Below, one piece after another: positions 29,479 through 38,876 of a stretch of DNA of 64,000 nucleotides; the first letter of the stretch is position 1; the number at the start of each line of letters is the position of its first letter. The DNA is from Paenibacillus terrae (lineage in GTDB: Bacteria; Bacillota; Bacilli; Paenibacillales; Paenibacillaceae), in the NCBI RefSeq assembly GCF_000943545.1, contig NZ_JTHP01000017.1:30904-94903 (forward strand), in the 5' to 3' direction. Under the pieces are notes generated by a model, which ran no database searches, had not been told where the DNA came from, and saw nothing but the letters and a program-made list of their open reading frames with translations. The translations under genes and the position numbers were made by a program.

Positions 29479-29970
29479 ATGCAGACTTTTTTTCGTTACA
29501 ACTGGATGATTCGGGAACAATGGTACCGCTGGTGTGAAGAGGTGCCGCAGGAGGAACTTCTGAAAGAACGCGTCGGCGGGGTTGGCGGCATTCTGAATAC
29601 GTTGTTTCATGTCGTCGATGTTGAGTGGAGCTGGGTTCAAACGATTCAGGGCAAACCCGACTTTCAGGAGGACTTCTCGCGGTATGATACGCTGGACAAG
29701 GTCCGCGAGCTGGATGCGAAGTTTCGAGTCGATGTCGAGCCGTTCGTGCTCTCCTGGCATGAAGGTCTGGAACGAAAAAGGTTTGAAGGTCACCTCCCGG
29801 ACGGCAGGATTGTGATTTATGCCTGGGGCGAGGTGATGCGCCATGTCATTGCTCACCAAATCCACCATATTGGGCAGTTGTCCATATGGTCCCGGGAGCT
29901 CGGCAAGCCTCCGGTTTCGGCCAATGTAATCGGCAAAGGGCTGATTGAGAGTGATCGTGGTGTTGATTAG
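29479..29970 (+). CDS. DinB family protein
   Basis: 163 residues, four-helix DinB/YfiT fold. ATG 29479 follows GGAGG by 7 bases. Metal-binding His positions are visible in LNTLFHVVDVEWSWVQ (about residue 44) and in the C-terminal EVMRHVIAHQIHHIGQLSIW. Proteins of this fold include thiol-dependent transferases and DNA-damage induced proteins of unknown role. No neighbour suggests a specific substrate. Confidence 0.92.
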   Translation: MQTFFRYNWMIREQWYRWCEEVPQEELLKERVGGVGGILNTLFHVVDVEWSWVQTIQGKPDFQEDFSRYDTLDKVRELDAKFRVDVEPFVLSWHEGLERKRFEGHLPDGRIVIYAWGEVMRHVIAHQIHHIGQLSIWSRELGKPPVSANVIGKGLIESDRGVD

Positions 29971-30008
29971 CTTTAACGGCGTAAATGTATATCCATGTGA
30001 ACACGGGG

Positions 30009-30050
30009 CCGTCCTCAGTAGTTTTTAACTGCTGAGGACGGACTCTTTTA
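30009..30050. terminator. Bidirectional terminator, DinB gene and AraC gene
   Basis: Stem CCGTCCTCAG / CTGAGGACGG with a T-rich loop, followed by CTCTTTT. It lies between convergent genes. Confidence 0.75.
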
Positions 30051-30070
30051 CTTTCTGGATATGTTTCACA

Positions 30071-30949
30071 TTAGATAAGAACTGCTTGCCGCTGCACACT
30101 CATCTGATACTGCTTGGGCGTAATGCCATACTTCTTTTTAAAAAGACCGATAAAATAGGAGACGCTCTCATAATTTAAATCAAAAGCGACTTCCGTCACG
30201 TTCCGGTGCTGGAGCCATTGCTTGGCAAGCTGCATTTTTTGATTCGTTATATAGTCAAGCGGGGTTAATCCTGTTATTTTTTTAAACTGATTCGTGAAAT
30301 TCGCATGTGACATATTATAGTTATCCGCCAAATCCTTCACATGCCTAATGCCAGGCAACTGCTCCTGAATATCCCGGATCGCTCGAAACACAGGATGCCG
30401 ATGATTCGTAAGCAGATTCTGCTCAAGCACCTGCATCTGTAGCAGATGATAGGCCATTTCCTGAGCGCTCAGATCAATCAGGAAATTTTTTCTTTCAGCG
30501 GGATGTGTCATATATTGCTTGATCCGCTCCATCGATGCGGTAAGTGAGTCCGCCTTTTCGTTCAGCTCGCAGCGAACCACCGCATGGGTCGGGCAACTCT
30601 CCGGGACCTGAAATTCCTCCTCTACCACGTTCCTTAACCGTTCCATCAACTGATCGCTTAATTCAAAGACCAGTGCCTTGGTGTGTTCTTTGATTTTCAT
30701 TTCAACGCTGGACTGTGGAGGAAGCAGGATAATCTCCTGAGAATCGTATTCAAACTGCTCCGTTTCATTAATTTTGACTTCTTTTCTCCCCTCCAAAATC
30801 GTACACAGCTTCGGGCATTCATATGAAGCATATTTCTCGTAATAATTTTCCGGGAGATCATAATACAAAATTCTGATCAGATCGGTTTCATATCCATATT
30901 GCAGTTCGCTATAACGATTAAAGTCGCCTAAAGTCTTGGAATGTTCCAT
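30071..30949 (-). CDS. AraC family transcriptional regulator
   Basis: 292 residues from ATG 30949 (GAAGGG site); GTG 30958 is an alternative. The N-terminal part looks like a cupin-type ligand domain (CTILEGRKEVKINETEQFEYDSQEIILLPP). The C-terminal 100 residues are an AraC double HTH: VKDLADNYNMSHANFTNQFKKITGLTPLDYI, with the second helix set VTEVAFDLNYESVSYFIGLFKKKYGITPKQY. It is divergent from the damaged alcohol dehydrogenase gene at 31235, the likely ancestral target; AraC regulators beside such dehydrogenases often respond to aldehydes. Confidence 0.92.
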   Translation of the reverse strand: MEHSKTLGDFNRYSELQYGYETDLIRILYYDLPENYYEKYASYECPKLCTILEGRKEVKINETEQFEYDSQEIILLPPQSSVEMKIKEHTKALVFELSDQLMERLRNVVEEEFQVPESCPTHAVVRCELNEKADSLTASMERIKQYMTHPAERKNFLIDLSAQEMAYHLLQMQVLEQNLLTNHRHPVFRAIRDIQEQLPGIRHVKDLADNYNMSHANFTNQFKKITGLTPLDYITNQKMQLAKQWLQHRNVTEVAFDLNYESVSYFIGLFKKKYGITPKQYQMSVQRQAVLI

Positions 30950-31234
30950 CCGTTTCACCCTTCAGCAGTTTGCATAATTCGATTCCAGTCGCTCATGGAT
31001 ACAATTTATAGACGGACAGAATCATTCCGATCTTTATATTGCTGATTGAAGGCCGCTCCCTGGATTTATGCAAAATGCTCCCTTTTAAAAATCACGATAT
31101 TTTATAATAAAATGCGTTAGTTCCCGCCAATATAGGGCAGTATGATAAGGATATAAGGATGGTTGCAAGATCCTTTAATTCCATCATTATACCTTGATTT
31201 ACCTCAAAATAATAACAAAGGTGGATGCATATTT

Positions 31235-32382
31235 ATGACGGGAACTTCCAAATTCATGATGCCGGGTATGAGTCTTATGGGCTCAGGCGCACTGGCGGAT
31301 GCAGGTACAGAAATCGGAAAATTGAGCTTTAAAAATGCATTGATCGTAACCGATAAGCCTTTAGTTGATATTGGAATTGTGAAAAAAGTAACAACCATGT
31401 TGGACAGTCATAACGTAAAATCCGTCGTATACAGCGGCACGCAGCCGAACCCCACGGTTTCCAATGTCAACGAGGGCTTGGCGCTGCTTAAACAATCCGG
31501 GTGTGATTTTATTATTTCGCTCGGAGGCGGGTCACCGCATGACTGTGCGAAGGGAATCGCGCTTTTGGCCTCCAACGGCGGACAGATCGGCGACTACGAA
31601 GGCGTGGATAAATCCGCGAAGCCTTCCTTCCCACTGATTGCCATTAACACCACGGCAGGAACAGCTAGTGAAATGACCATGTTTTGTATTATTACGGATG
31701 AAGAGCGTCATATCAAAATGGCGATTGTCGACAAGCACACGACACCACTCATTGCCGTCAATGATCCTGATCTGATGATGGCTATGCCCAAGTCATTAAC
31801 TGCCGCAACAGGGATGGATGCGCTCACTCACTCTATTGAAGCTTATGTTTCCACAAATGCCACACCGATCACAGATGCTTGCGCGCTTAAAGCAATTGAG
31901 CTGATTCGGGATCATCTGGTCAAAGCCGTCGATGACGGAAACGATGTGGAAGCCCGTAGCCAAATGGCCTACGCCGAGTTCCTCGCAGGGATGGCGTTCA
32001 ATAACGCCGGATTAGGCTTTGTTCACGCCATGGCGCATCAACTGGGTGGCTTCTGCCGCATGGGGTCTGTAACGCCATTTTGCTGCCGCATGTAGAGCGC
32101 TATAATGCCAAGGCTTCCGCCGAACGACTCACCGACATTGCCCGTACACTTGGCGAAAAAACGGATGGTGTTACACCGGAGCAAGGTGCCAACCTCGCCC
32201 TGCACGCTATCGAAAAGCTGGCTAAACGGGTCAACATCCCTTCCGGGCTGGAAGAACTCGGCGTCAAGCGTGAAGACTTCACTGTTCTCGCCGCCAACGC
32301 ACTCAAAGATGCCTGCGGTGTAACCAATCCGATCCAGCCTACACAGCAGGAAGTGATCGACATTTTTGAACAGGCGATGTAG
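31235..32382 (+). pseudogene. Iron-containing alcohol dehydrogenase, frameshifted
   Basis: Group III NAD-dependent alcohol dehydrogenase. ATG 31235 follows AAGGTGG. The first frame (to TAG at 32095) carries the NAD site ([12 protein letters not shown]), [11 protein letters not shown] and two metal His in [10 protein letters not shown], then breaks off as GFCRMGSV. The rest of the protein, from [12 protein letters not shown] to FEQAM, is in another frame to 32382. Family members read [18 protein letters not shown] here; the bases CCGCATGGGGTCTGTAACG that encode PHGVCN are present but out of frame. The pattern fits loss of 7 bases around 32051-32056. The third metal His lies just after the break, so the product should be inactive. 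Confidence 0.9.
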
Positions 32383-32480
32383 ATAAACCCTTCGCTGCGC
32401 ACTCAGCTACGACTATGGATAGGTATTGCCTATACGTATCGTTATTTAAATGAGATGTCGGGCTTAATAAAAAAAGAACA

Positions 32481-32516
32481 AAAAAAAAAGCTGCCGGGAC
32501 TTCTCCCGACAGCTTG
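32481..32516 (-). terminator. Terminator of mutY
   Basis: On the minus strand a stem of about 11 bp (AAGCTG-CGGGA) ends in a run of T. It begins just after the mutY stop. Confidence 0.8.
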
Positions 32517-32521
32517 GGGAC

Positions 32522-33757
32522 CTACACCAAGGTCCCTTTTTGCTTTGCAAAATATTCGGTGATCAGATCGAGGAACACCTTGGGAAACGCCAAGGTGTCC
32601 ATATCGGCCTCGCTGATCCAGCGGTACCCCGCCGGCGGCGCCGTGCGCTCCTCCTGCTCCGCCAGCGCGAGCAACGCACCCGGCTTCGCACCGCCGGTGC
32701 TGTAGCCTGCCCGCTGCTCGGCAGCCAGCGACTGTCCGCCCGCCTCTCCGACAGGGCTGGCGACCTCTTCACACTGGAACACACGCAGGTTCCAGTGAAT
32801 GTGACTGAACGTGTGCTCCGCCTCACGTACGAACCGCACCGGACGGGCGAGCACGCCCTCCGCCAGCAAATGAGCCGCCAGGTGATCCATGGCTGGCTCA
32901 TCCGGCACCGGGCCGTTGTAGCCCTCCGGCCCGACAAGCTCGTGCGGCAGCTCCCACATGCGGGCCAACAGGCCCTTGGCCGGGCGCTGACGCACGAGCA
33001 GGCGGCCTGCATTCGCGCCGCTGCCCTCGATGAGGGCGACGGAACGCGGCTCCAGCCGCGGCGGCTTCGCCTTCGTCTTGACCGGCAGCGTCTCCTCGCG
33101 GCCTGCCAATCGGCCCGAGCAATGCTCCATGACCGGGCAGGTCAGGCACTGGGGCGACTTCGGCGTGCAGACCAGCGCACCCAGCTCCATCAGTGCCTGA
33201 TTGAAGTCGGAGGCTCTCCCTTCGGGGATCAACTCCCTTACCAGACTTTCCATATGCGCTCGCGTGCTGCCCTTCATAATATCCTCTTCAATCAGGAAAT
33301 AGCGCGACAGCACTCGCATCACATTACCGTCCACAGCAGGCTCCGGCCGATTGAAGGCGATGCTCATAATCGCTCCCGTCGTATATGGACCTACGCCTTT
33401 CAGAGCGGCGACAGCTTGCGTATCATCCGGCACCTCTCCGCCGTGAAGCTCAACCACTTGTTTCGCCGCCGTTTGCAAATTCCGGGCTCGGGAATAATAT
33501 CCCAGCCCTTCCCACAGCTTAAGCACATCCTCCTCAGGTGCTTCCGCCAGCGCCTCAATCGTAGGAAAGCGTGCAATAAAGCGGTTAAAATACGGAATCA
33601 CCGTATCCACACGCGTCTGCTGAAGCATAATTTCCGAGATCCAGATGTAAAAAGGATTCCTATGGCGGCGCCACGGCAAATCCCGCTTGCTTCGTGTATA
33701 CCAATTTAGCAGCTCGAAGCTGAAATAACGTTTTTGTTCCAATGTATGGGTAGTCAT
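32522..33757 (-). CDS. mutY: Adenine DNA glycosylase MutY
   Basis: Removes adenine mispaired with 8-oxoguanine. ATG 33757 has an AAGGAG site; 411 residues. N-terminal HhH domain with catalytic Glu43 (ISEIMLQQT) and Asp143 (AVDGNVMRVLSRY), LKGVGPYTTGAI hairpin, then the 4Fe-4S site Cys197-X6-Cys204-X2-Cys207-X5-Cys213. The C-terminal NUDIX-like domain (about 230-405) recognises 8-oxoG. It has a Gly/Ala-rich insert (about 330-365), a region of much higher GC. It lies 4 bases after acpS, so the two form an operon. Confidence 0.96.
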   Translation of the reverse strand: MTTHTLEQKRYFSFELLNWYTRSKRDLPWRRHRNPFYIWISEIMLQQTRVDTVIPYFNRFIARFPTIEALAEAPEEDVLKLWEGLGYYSRARNLQTAAKQVVELHGGEVPDDTQAVAALKGVGPYTTGAIMSIAFNRPEPAVDGNVMRVLSRYFLIEEDIMKGSTRAHMESLVRELIPEGRASDFNQALMELGALVCTPKSPQCLTCPVMEHCSGRLAGREETLPVKTKAKPPRLEPRSVALIEGSGANAGRLLVRQRPAKGLLARMWELPHELVGPEGYNGPVPDEPAMDHLAAHLLAEGVLARPVRFVREAEHTFSHIHWNLRVFQCEEVASPVGEAGGQSLAAEQRAGYSTGGAKPGALLALAEQEERTAPPAGYRWISEADMDTLAFPKVFLDLITEYFAKQKGTLV

Positions 33758-33761
33758 CACA

Positions 33762-34166
33762 TCACGTCTCCTTATAATCAACAATCACAAAAGCAGAGGC
33801 AATGTTGGGTTGATGTGTAATACTCAGGTGAATGCTGTAATCCGAGCTGCCCGCACCCGGCAGCCCCAGTCTGTCCCACGCAGGAGCAGACAAATAAACC
33901 GCTGGCTTGCCCCCAGGCTCCGGTAAAATATCCATATCGCCGAACCCGATGATCTGCCCGATTCCGCAGCCAAAGGCTTTCGTTATCGCTTCCTTCGCGG
34001 CAAAGCGCCCTGCTACAAACTCCGCCAGCCTGCCCCTTCGCTCCACAGCAAGGTCGCGTTCAGCCGGGGTCAACACCCGATTTAAAAAAGCGTCTGCATA
34101 CTTGCCTGCCAATATGTCAGCCATCCGGCTTATTTCCAGCACATCATGTCCGATTCCGTAGATCAT
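33762..34166 (-). CDS. acpS: Holo-[acyl-carrier-protein] synthase
   Basis: Transfers 4'-phosphopantetheine to acyl carrier protein. 134 residues. Mg-binding Asp in IYGIGHDVLEISRM and Glu in FAAKEAITKAFGCGIG. YSIHLSITHQPNIASAFVIV closes the fold. It starts at ATG 34166 and stops 4 bases before the mutY ATG, which indicates co-translation. Confidence 0.95.
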   Translation of the reverse strand: MIYGIGHDVLEISRMADILAGKYADAFLNRVLTPAERDLAVERRGRLAEFVAGRFAAKEAITKAFGCGIGQIIGFGDMDILPEPGGKPAVYLSAPAWDRLGLPGAGSSDYSIHLSITHQPNIASAFVIVDYKET

Positions 34167-34344
34167 TTGGGTATTCCCCGTCCTTTTATACTTTACTGCC
34201 CCTATTGTAACAGCGTGTCCACATCATGGCGAGTCACAAAGCCGTAAAAGCGACACCAAAATATGTTAAAATAAGAGAGGCTATTTGCGAATGTTGATTT
34301 AGCTTATATGCCCATTTAAAATTCCCGTAGAAAGGAAGGATAGG

Positions 34345-35172
34345 ATGTCAGAATCACTCGTTATTGAAGCAGGTACGGAAGCAGGAACAGAAGCGGTAAT
34401 CCGGGCTTCCTGGTTTCCCGCCAAAAATACAGCCAAAAGCTTGCTCGTCATCGCTCATGGCTATAAGGGCTTCAAGGATTGGGGCATGTTCCCCTATATA
34501 GCAGAAGCCTTGAGCACAGACAACCATGTCGTAACCTTCAACTTTTCACATAACGGCATAGGTGAGGATCTAACGAATTTTACCGAGCTGGAAAAGTTCG
34601 CACGGAACACCTACAGCCGGGAACAAGAGGATTTGGACGTATTGCTGACAAATCTGCGAGCACGCCACGAGTTCAGAGAACTGCCGTTGTTTCTGTTAGG
34701 ACACAGCCGAGGTGCGGGAAGCTGCTTCATATATGCGCTGGATCATCCGGACGAGGTTTCAGGCGTCATTTCATGGAATGGCGTGACTGACCTGGACCTG
34801 TTCACCTTGCCGCAAAAAGAAGAAATGCGGACCAAGGGGCGCAGCTACGTATCAAACGCCAGAACCGGGCAGCAGCTTCCGCTGGATCTTGTTATTTTGG
34901 AAGATCTGGAGCAAAATCGCCAACGCTTTGCCATCGTGGACAGGCTTAAAGACAGCCAACTGCCTGCCGTACTCATTCAGGGTACCGATGATTCCAAACG
35001 CCTGCGTGAAGGCTCTGCCCTGCTTACCTCGGTTCGTCCTGATATTGAATGGGTGCAAATTCAAGGGGGCAATCATACCTTCAATACCGTTCACCCGTTC
35101 CAGGGAAGCAGCCTTCCGCTGGATCAGGCGATTACCGAAACCCGCCGCTTTATTGAATGGATTACTAATTAA
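34345..35172 (+). CDS. Alpha/beta hydrolase
   Basis: 275 residues from ATG 34345, after AAGGAAGG. Cytoplasmic serine hydrolase of the prolyl oligopeptidase/dienelactone-hydrolase-like type: LLVIAHGYKGFKDWGMF (oxyanion), nucleophile in LLGHSRGAGSC, acid in IQGTDDSKRL, and His in QGGNHTFNTVHPF. Substrate unknown. It is divergent from acpS. Confidence 0.9.
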   Translation: MSESLVIEAGTEAGTEAVIRASWFPAKNTAKSLLVIAHGYKGFKDWGMFPYIAEALSTDNHVVTFNFSHNGIGEDLTNFTELEKFARNTYSREQEDLDVLLTNLRARHEFRELPLFLLGHSRGAGSCFIYALDHPDEVSGVISWNGVTDLDLFTLPQKEEMRTKGRSYVSNARTGQQLPLDLVILEDLEQNRQRFAIVDRLKDSQLPAVLIQGTDDSKRLREGSALLTSVRPDIEWVQIQGGNHTFNTVHPFQGSSLPLDQAITETRRFIEWITN

Positions 35173-35196
35173 GCTACAACCTGTTGCCAAAATAAA

Positions 35197-35234
35197 CGGC
35201 GATCCGCCGGGCGGATCGCCGCATTATTATTTTA
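35197..35234 (+). terminator. Terminator of the hydrolase gene
   Basis: Perfect palindrome CGGCGATCCGCC / GGCGGATCGCCG followed by an AT-rich run ending TTTT. It lies 25 bases after the stop and may also serve nadE from the other side. Confidence 0.7.
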
Positions 35235-35256
35235 CAATTCCATAATTGTTCGCTGC

Positions 35257-36066
35257 TTAAATGCCTGGAATGCTTGTCCGCTTATGCGCTGTGCGTGTGA
35301 AGAAGCTTTCCAGCTTTTCACGTGCCGCCGGATCAATTTCCTTGCCTTCCAGATAGTCGCTGTTCGCTTCGTAAGAGATGCCCAGTTCTTTTTCATCCGT
35401 CTGGCCTTCCCACAATCCCGCTGTAGGGGCTTTGTCCAAAATGGCCTGCGGAACTCCCAGGTAACTCGCCAGCAAACGCACCTGACGTTTGTTCAGCGTG
35501 CTGAGCGGCGTGATATCAACGGCACCATCGCCCCATTTGGTATAAAAGCCTGTGATGGCTTCCGAGGCATGATCCGTACCCACAACGAGCAGATTCAGCT
35601 CATTCGCAAGCGCGTACTGAACCACCATACGTGTTCTCGCCTTCACATTCCCTCTCACTTGCGGAGTAATGGAACGCTCAAGACCGATATCCTTCAACGA
35701 ATGCTCTACTTCCACGGCAACCTTGTCCACCGCTTCCTGAATGTTCGTTTCCCCAGCATATTTCAGGTCAAACGCTTTGGCTACCGCGTAGCTATGCTCG
35801 ATATCTTCCTGCTTGCCATACGGCTGAAATACTCCAAGCGTTTTGTACTCTTCGCCCTGCTCCTGCGTCAGCTCATCCGTAGCCTGTTTGCACAAGGCAG
35901 CCGCTACGGCACTGTCGATCCCGCCGCTGATGGCGATCAGCAGACCCTTACTTCCGGTTTTCGTGACGTACGTCTTGAGGAAATCCACACGCTTGCGGAC
36001 CTCAGCCTCTACGTTAATGGTAGGTTGTACTCCCAATTCAGCAATAATCTGTTCCTGCAAACTCAT
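35257..36066 (-). CDS. nadE: NH3-dependent NAD synthetase
   Basis: Last step of NAD synthesis, amidating nicotinate adenine dinucleotide. 269 residues, with no glutaminase domain, so it uses ammonia. Start ATG 36066 after GAGGTG. ATP PP-loop LLIAISGGIDSAVAAALC, GNVKARTRMVVQYALAN, VVGTDHASEAITGFYTKWGDGAVDI, and the C-terminal PTAGLWEGQTDEKELG. Intact. Confidence 0.97.
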   Translation of the reverse strand: MSLQEQIIAELGVQPTINVEAEVRKRVDFLKTYVTKTGSKGLLIAISGGIDSAVAAALCKQATDELTQEQGEEYKTLGVFQPYGKQEDIEHSYAVAKAFDLKYAGETNIQEAVDKVAVEVEHSLKDIGLERSITPQVRGNVKARTRMVVQYALANELNLLVVGTDHASEAITGFYTKWGDGAVDITPLSTLNKRQVRLLASYLGVPQAILDKAPTAGLWEGQTDEKELGISYEANSDYLEGKEIDPAAREKLESFFTRTAHKRTSIPGI

Positions 36067-36112
36067 CAGATAAGCACCTCTTTTTTAGGAATTTCCTTCA
36101 CAAGCCAACATG

Positions 36113-36155
36113 CAAAAGCCCCGGCAAGTTTCGCAAGCGAAAAATGCGGGGCCTA
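36113..36155 (-). terminator. Terminator of the bacilliredoxin gene
   Basis: GCCCCG / CGGGGC stem with an inner TTCGC / GCGAA stem, ending in CTTTT on the minus strand. Confidence 0.65.
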
Positions 36156-36167
36156 GCTTGAGCTGTT

Positions 36168-36602
36168 TTACCGGCAAAAACGGTCAAATGCACTGGTCAA
36201 ATCAGCAGCGATTTGATCTGCCGAACGATCCTCCACCTGATGACGCTCGATGAAGTGAACCAGTTCGCCGTCTTTCAACAGCGCGATCGAAGGAGAAGAT
36301 GGCGGATATGGTGCGAAAAATTCGCGTGCCTTCGCCGTTGCTTCCTTATCCTGACCAGCAAAAACCGTGTACAGGTGATCCGGTGTAATATCATGCTTCA
36401 GCGCTTCGGCTACACCCGGACGGCATTGACCTGCGGCACAACCGCACACCGAGTTCACAACGACCAGCACTGTACCTTTGGCATCAGGCAGCTTGGCCTC
36501 CACATCTTCCGGAGTACGCAGCTCCTGAATTCCGAGACTTGTCAGTTCTTCGCGCATCGGCTGAACAGAATCTCTCATATATTGATCAAAAGACATCGAC
36601 AT
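36168..36602 (-). CDS. Bacilliredoxin (BrxA/BrxB family)
   Basis: Removes bacillithiol from modified protein thiols. 144 residues, with the unusual CGC motif at 53-55 (NSVCGCAAGQCRPG), the family mark, on a thioredoxin-like fold. Further family residues are TVFAGQDKEATAKAREFF and SPSIALLKDGELVHFIERH. ATG 36602 follows GGAGTG. BrxA and BrxB cannot be told apart here. Its presence predicts bacillithiol synthesis in the organism. Confidence 0.95.
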   Translation of the reverse strand: MSMSFDQYMRDSVQPMREELTSLGIQELRTPEDVEAKLPDAKGTVLVVVNSVCGCAAGQCRPGVAEALKHDITPDHLYTVFAGQDKEATAKAREFFAPYPPSSPSIALLKDGELVHFIERHQVEDRSADQIAADLTSAFDRFCR

Positions 36603-36744
36603 ATTCGTTCACTCCTTTTCGAAAAATCATGTATATTACGTTGCTTAATTTCAGCCTCTGCCGTGTTAAAGACATGGACGTCTAATCTTTATTATACAAT
36701 CTTTTTCACGCAATTTGCAAAAATCCAGACATATATTTGTACAA

Positions 36745-38484
36745 TTATTTCTGTATGGAATTCATGGAAGGTGATTCAGAATGATCCCTGTGAGTTGGAA
36801 TGGTTCTGCGCAATCGAACTTTAAACTGCGTTCCCATTCCCTCCACCGAATCTACGGTAATCGTACCGTGATGACGCTCTACAATACTTTGGCATAAGGC
36901 CAGGCCCAGACCTGTACCTTTCGTTTTGGTCGTGTAAAAAGGCTGGAACAGCTTTTCAAGCTGATTTTGCGGAATACCGGGACCCGTGTCCTTCACTTCC
37001 AGCTCCACAAAATCGCCCTCTTCATGCGTTGAAATCGTCAGCACACCTTTATCCCCCATAGCCTCCATCGCATTACGCGACAGATTGAGCAGCAATTGCT
37101 TCATTTCCTTAGAGTTCAAATGCAGCATTGCGACATGATCCTCCAGCTTCAGCTCGATCGTCTGTCCTCTCAGATTGGCATCTGCCCACAGCAGAGGAGT
37201 GAGTTCACGGATAATATCATGTAGATGGCATTGTTCCTTCTCGACAATTCGGTTCTGGGCAAGTGACAGAAAATCGTTAATAATTCCGTTCGCCCGATCC
37301 AGCTCCTCCATCACAATACGGTAGTAGTGACCGAGGGAGTCGGGACTCTTTTCGCGCATGAGCTGTAAAAATCCGCGCACAACCGCCATTGGATTGCGTA
37401 TTTCATGAGTAATGCCTGCCGCCATCTGTCCGACCAGACTAAGCCTCTCGAAATTACCCAGCTCGCTGCGCAGTGTCTCCAGCTCTGTAATGTCCTGCAA
37501 GGCGATAATGACACCAGTCGTTTTGCTTACATGTTTATCACGAATGGGAAGGAAGCTTGAGAAAAACACTTTGGGAGGCACATTTATAAAATCAGCACCC
37601 GCCTCTCCTTCAAGAGCCCTCGCAACCCGCTCATTGACCACTGGTGCAGTGCTAAAACCCAACAGCGATGTCAAAGGACGACCCACCACCTCAGGCAGCG
37701 TAATAAACGGATCGACGTCCCGATAGAGTTCCAGCATCGTTTTGTTCATATGTATAACCCGTTCTTCGCTGTCCAGAGTGACCAGAGCTAACGGCATCAG
37801 ATCCATAACTTGACGCAGCTTATCGGCTTCAATTAAATATTTGCTCGTAAACTCGGTCACATCCCGCCGCAACGCCAGCTTCTCGAAGGCATTTTGCATC
37901 AGACTGACGACCAAAAAGCTTGCCAGCACACCTGCTGCAATGTTCCAAAGCGTCGTAAGGAGATCAGGAACATATACCCAAACATCCTGTTTGCTCCACA
38001 GTAGCGAGAATAACGCCTTAAACAGCATATCAGCCGCAACATAAGCAGAAATAAGAAGTTTTTTGTCCAACAATGTACCTCTTTGAAAGAACTTGACGTG
38101 CAGCAGCATAAAAGGAAAAAGAATAAAACCCGTACCCACATACATTGGCGACATTGCCGTAGACTGGGCTATAATCAGAACACTGACCAGCGCAGAAGCG
38201 GCAAGAATAAATGCGGTGCGCCGTCTGCCGTACATGATGCCAACAGCGAGGGGGATAATCCCCAGATTGGAAGGTAGGCCATAAGGAGACTGATATTGAA
38301 AGAGCGAACATAGCAATATGGCTGGCAAGCAACACCAAAAAAGGATCCCTTGATTAGATCCGGAAAGCAGATTGCCACCCCAAACCTTTTTCTTATCCCC
38401 ATAATCCGTTAATATAGAGAAAAAACCCGCCGACATCACGGCAAGGAGAACTTGAAGCACACTTTCCTTCAACGCAATTAACAA
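36745..38484 (-). CDS. Membrane PAS sensor histidine kinase, KinB-like
   Basis: 579 residues. TTG 38484 is the start, 8 bases after GGGGGAG; no ATG is better placed. The N-terminal 200 residues have five or six membrane segments in the 5TM-5TMR_LYT style (IPLAVGIMYGRRRT). Then PAS (about 225-345), HisKA with phospho-His in MAAGITHEIRNPMAVVRG, and HATPase with NLSRNAMEAMGDKG, VKDTGPGIP and GTGLGLALCQSIVERHHG. This architecture is that of the sporulation kinase KinB. No response regulator is adjacent, which fits a phosphorelay kinase acting on Spo0F. The sporulation role is inferred. Confidence 0.9.
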   Translation of the reverse strand: MLIALKESVLQVLLAVMSAGFFSILTDYGDKKKVWGGNLLSGSNQGILFWCCLPAILLCSLFQYQSPYGLPSNLGIIPLAVGIMYGRRRTAFILAASALVSVLIIAQSTAMSPMYVGTGFILFPFMLLHVKFFQRGTLLDKKLLISAYVAADMLFKALFSLLWSKQDVWVYVPDLLTTLWNIAAGVLASFLVVSLMQNAFEKLALRRDVTEFTSKYLIEADKLRQVMDLMPLALVTLDSEERVIHMNKTMLELYRDVDPFITLPEVVGRPLTSLLGFSTAPVVNERVARALEGEAGADFINVPPKVFFSSFLPIRDKHVSKTTGVIIALQDITELETLRSELGNFERLSLVGQMAAGITHEIRNPMAVVRGFLQLMREKSPDSLGHYYRIVMEELDRANGIINDFLSLAQNRIVEKEQCHLHDIIRELTPLLWADANLRGQTIELKLEDHVAMLHLNSKEMKQLLLNLSRNAMEAMGDKGVLTISTHEEGDFVELEVKDTGPGIPQNQLEKLFQPFYTTKTKGTGLGLALCQSIVERHHGTITVDSVEGMGTQFKVRLRRTIPTHRDHSESPSMNSIQK

Positions 38485-38876
38485 GGACTTCTCCCCCTCA
38501 TCATCTTTCCTTGACGCCGTTAGTTGAATTAAAGCACAGGCTACAATATATTACAATATATGTGTTAAAATCCCGGTATAGAACGACAAAATCTGCGAAA
38601 CACCAAATAGATATACAGATAACGTCTTTACGTATTTTCAGGAAAAATCGAGATGATGACTTCTACTATCCATATATGGACTAAGATACCTTTGTTGATC
38701 TATATATTGTACTCTAGAGCAAATGCAATCAGATACCCAAGATTATGATATGGTATATCTTTATACAGAAATACAGCGATAATGTGTATCTAAGGTAACG
38801 GTATTACGATATGGTGAAAATCCTGGTACCCTATTTTGAGTTTTCGAAAAATTTTTCAACAAAAAGGAAGAGGTTC
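38485..38876. other. AT-rich divergent intergenic region
   Basis: Almost 400 bases between the kinase and the flavoprotein gene. It holds two tandem copies of ACAATATAT near 38550 and AT-rich promoter-like stretches. No gene or clear operator was recognised. Confidence 0.35.

Noticed and set aside
32540..33709. Open frame of 389 codons opposite mutY
   Set aside because: Arg/His-rich shadow in the high-GC part of mutY; no start site or domain.
36168..36602. Thioredoxin or arsenate reductase
   Set aside because: The CGC motif and length identify a bacilliredoxin.
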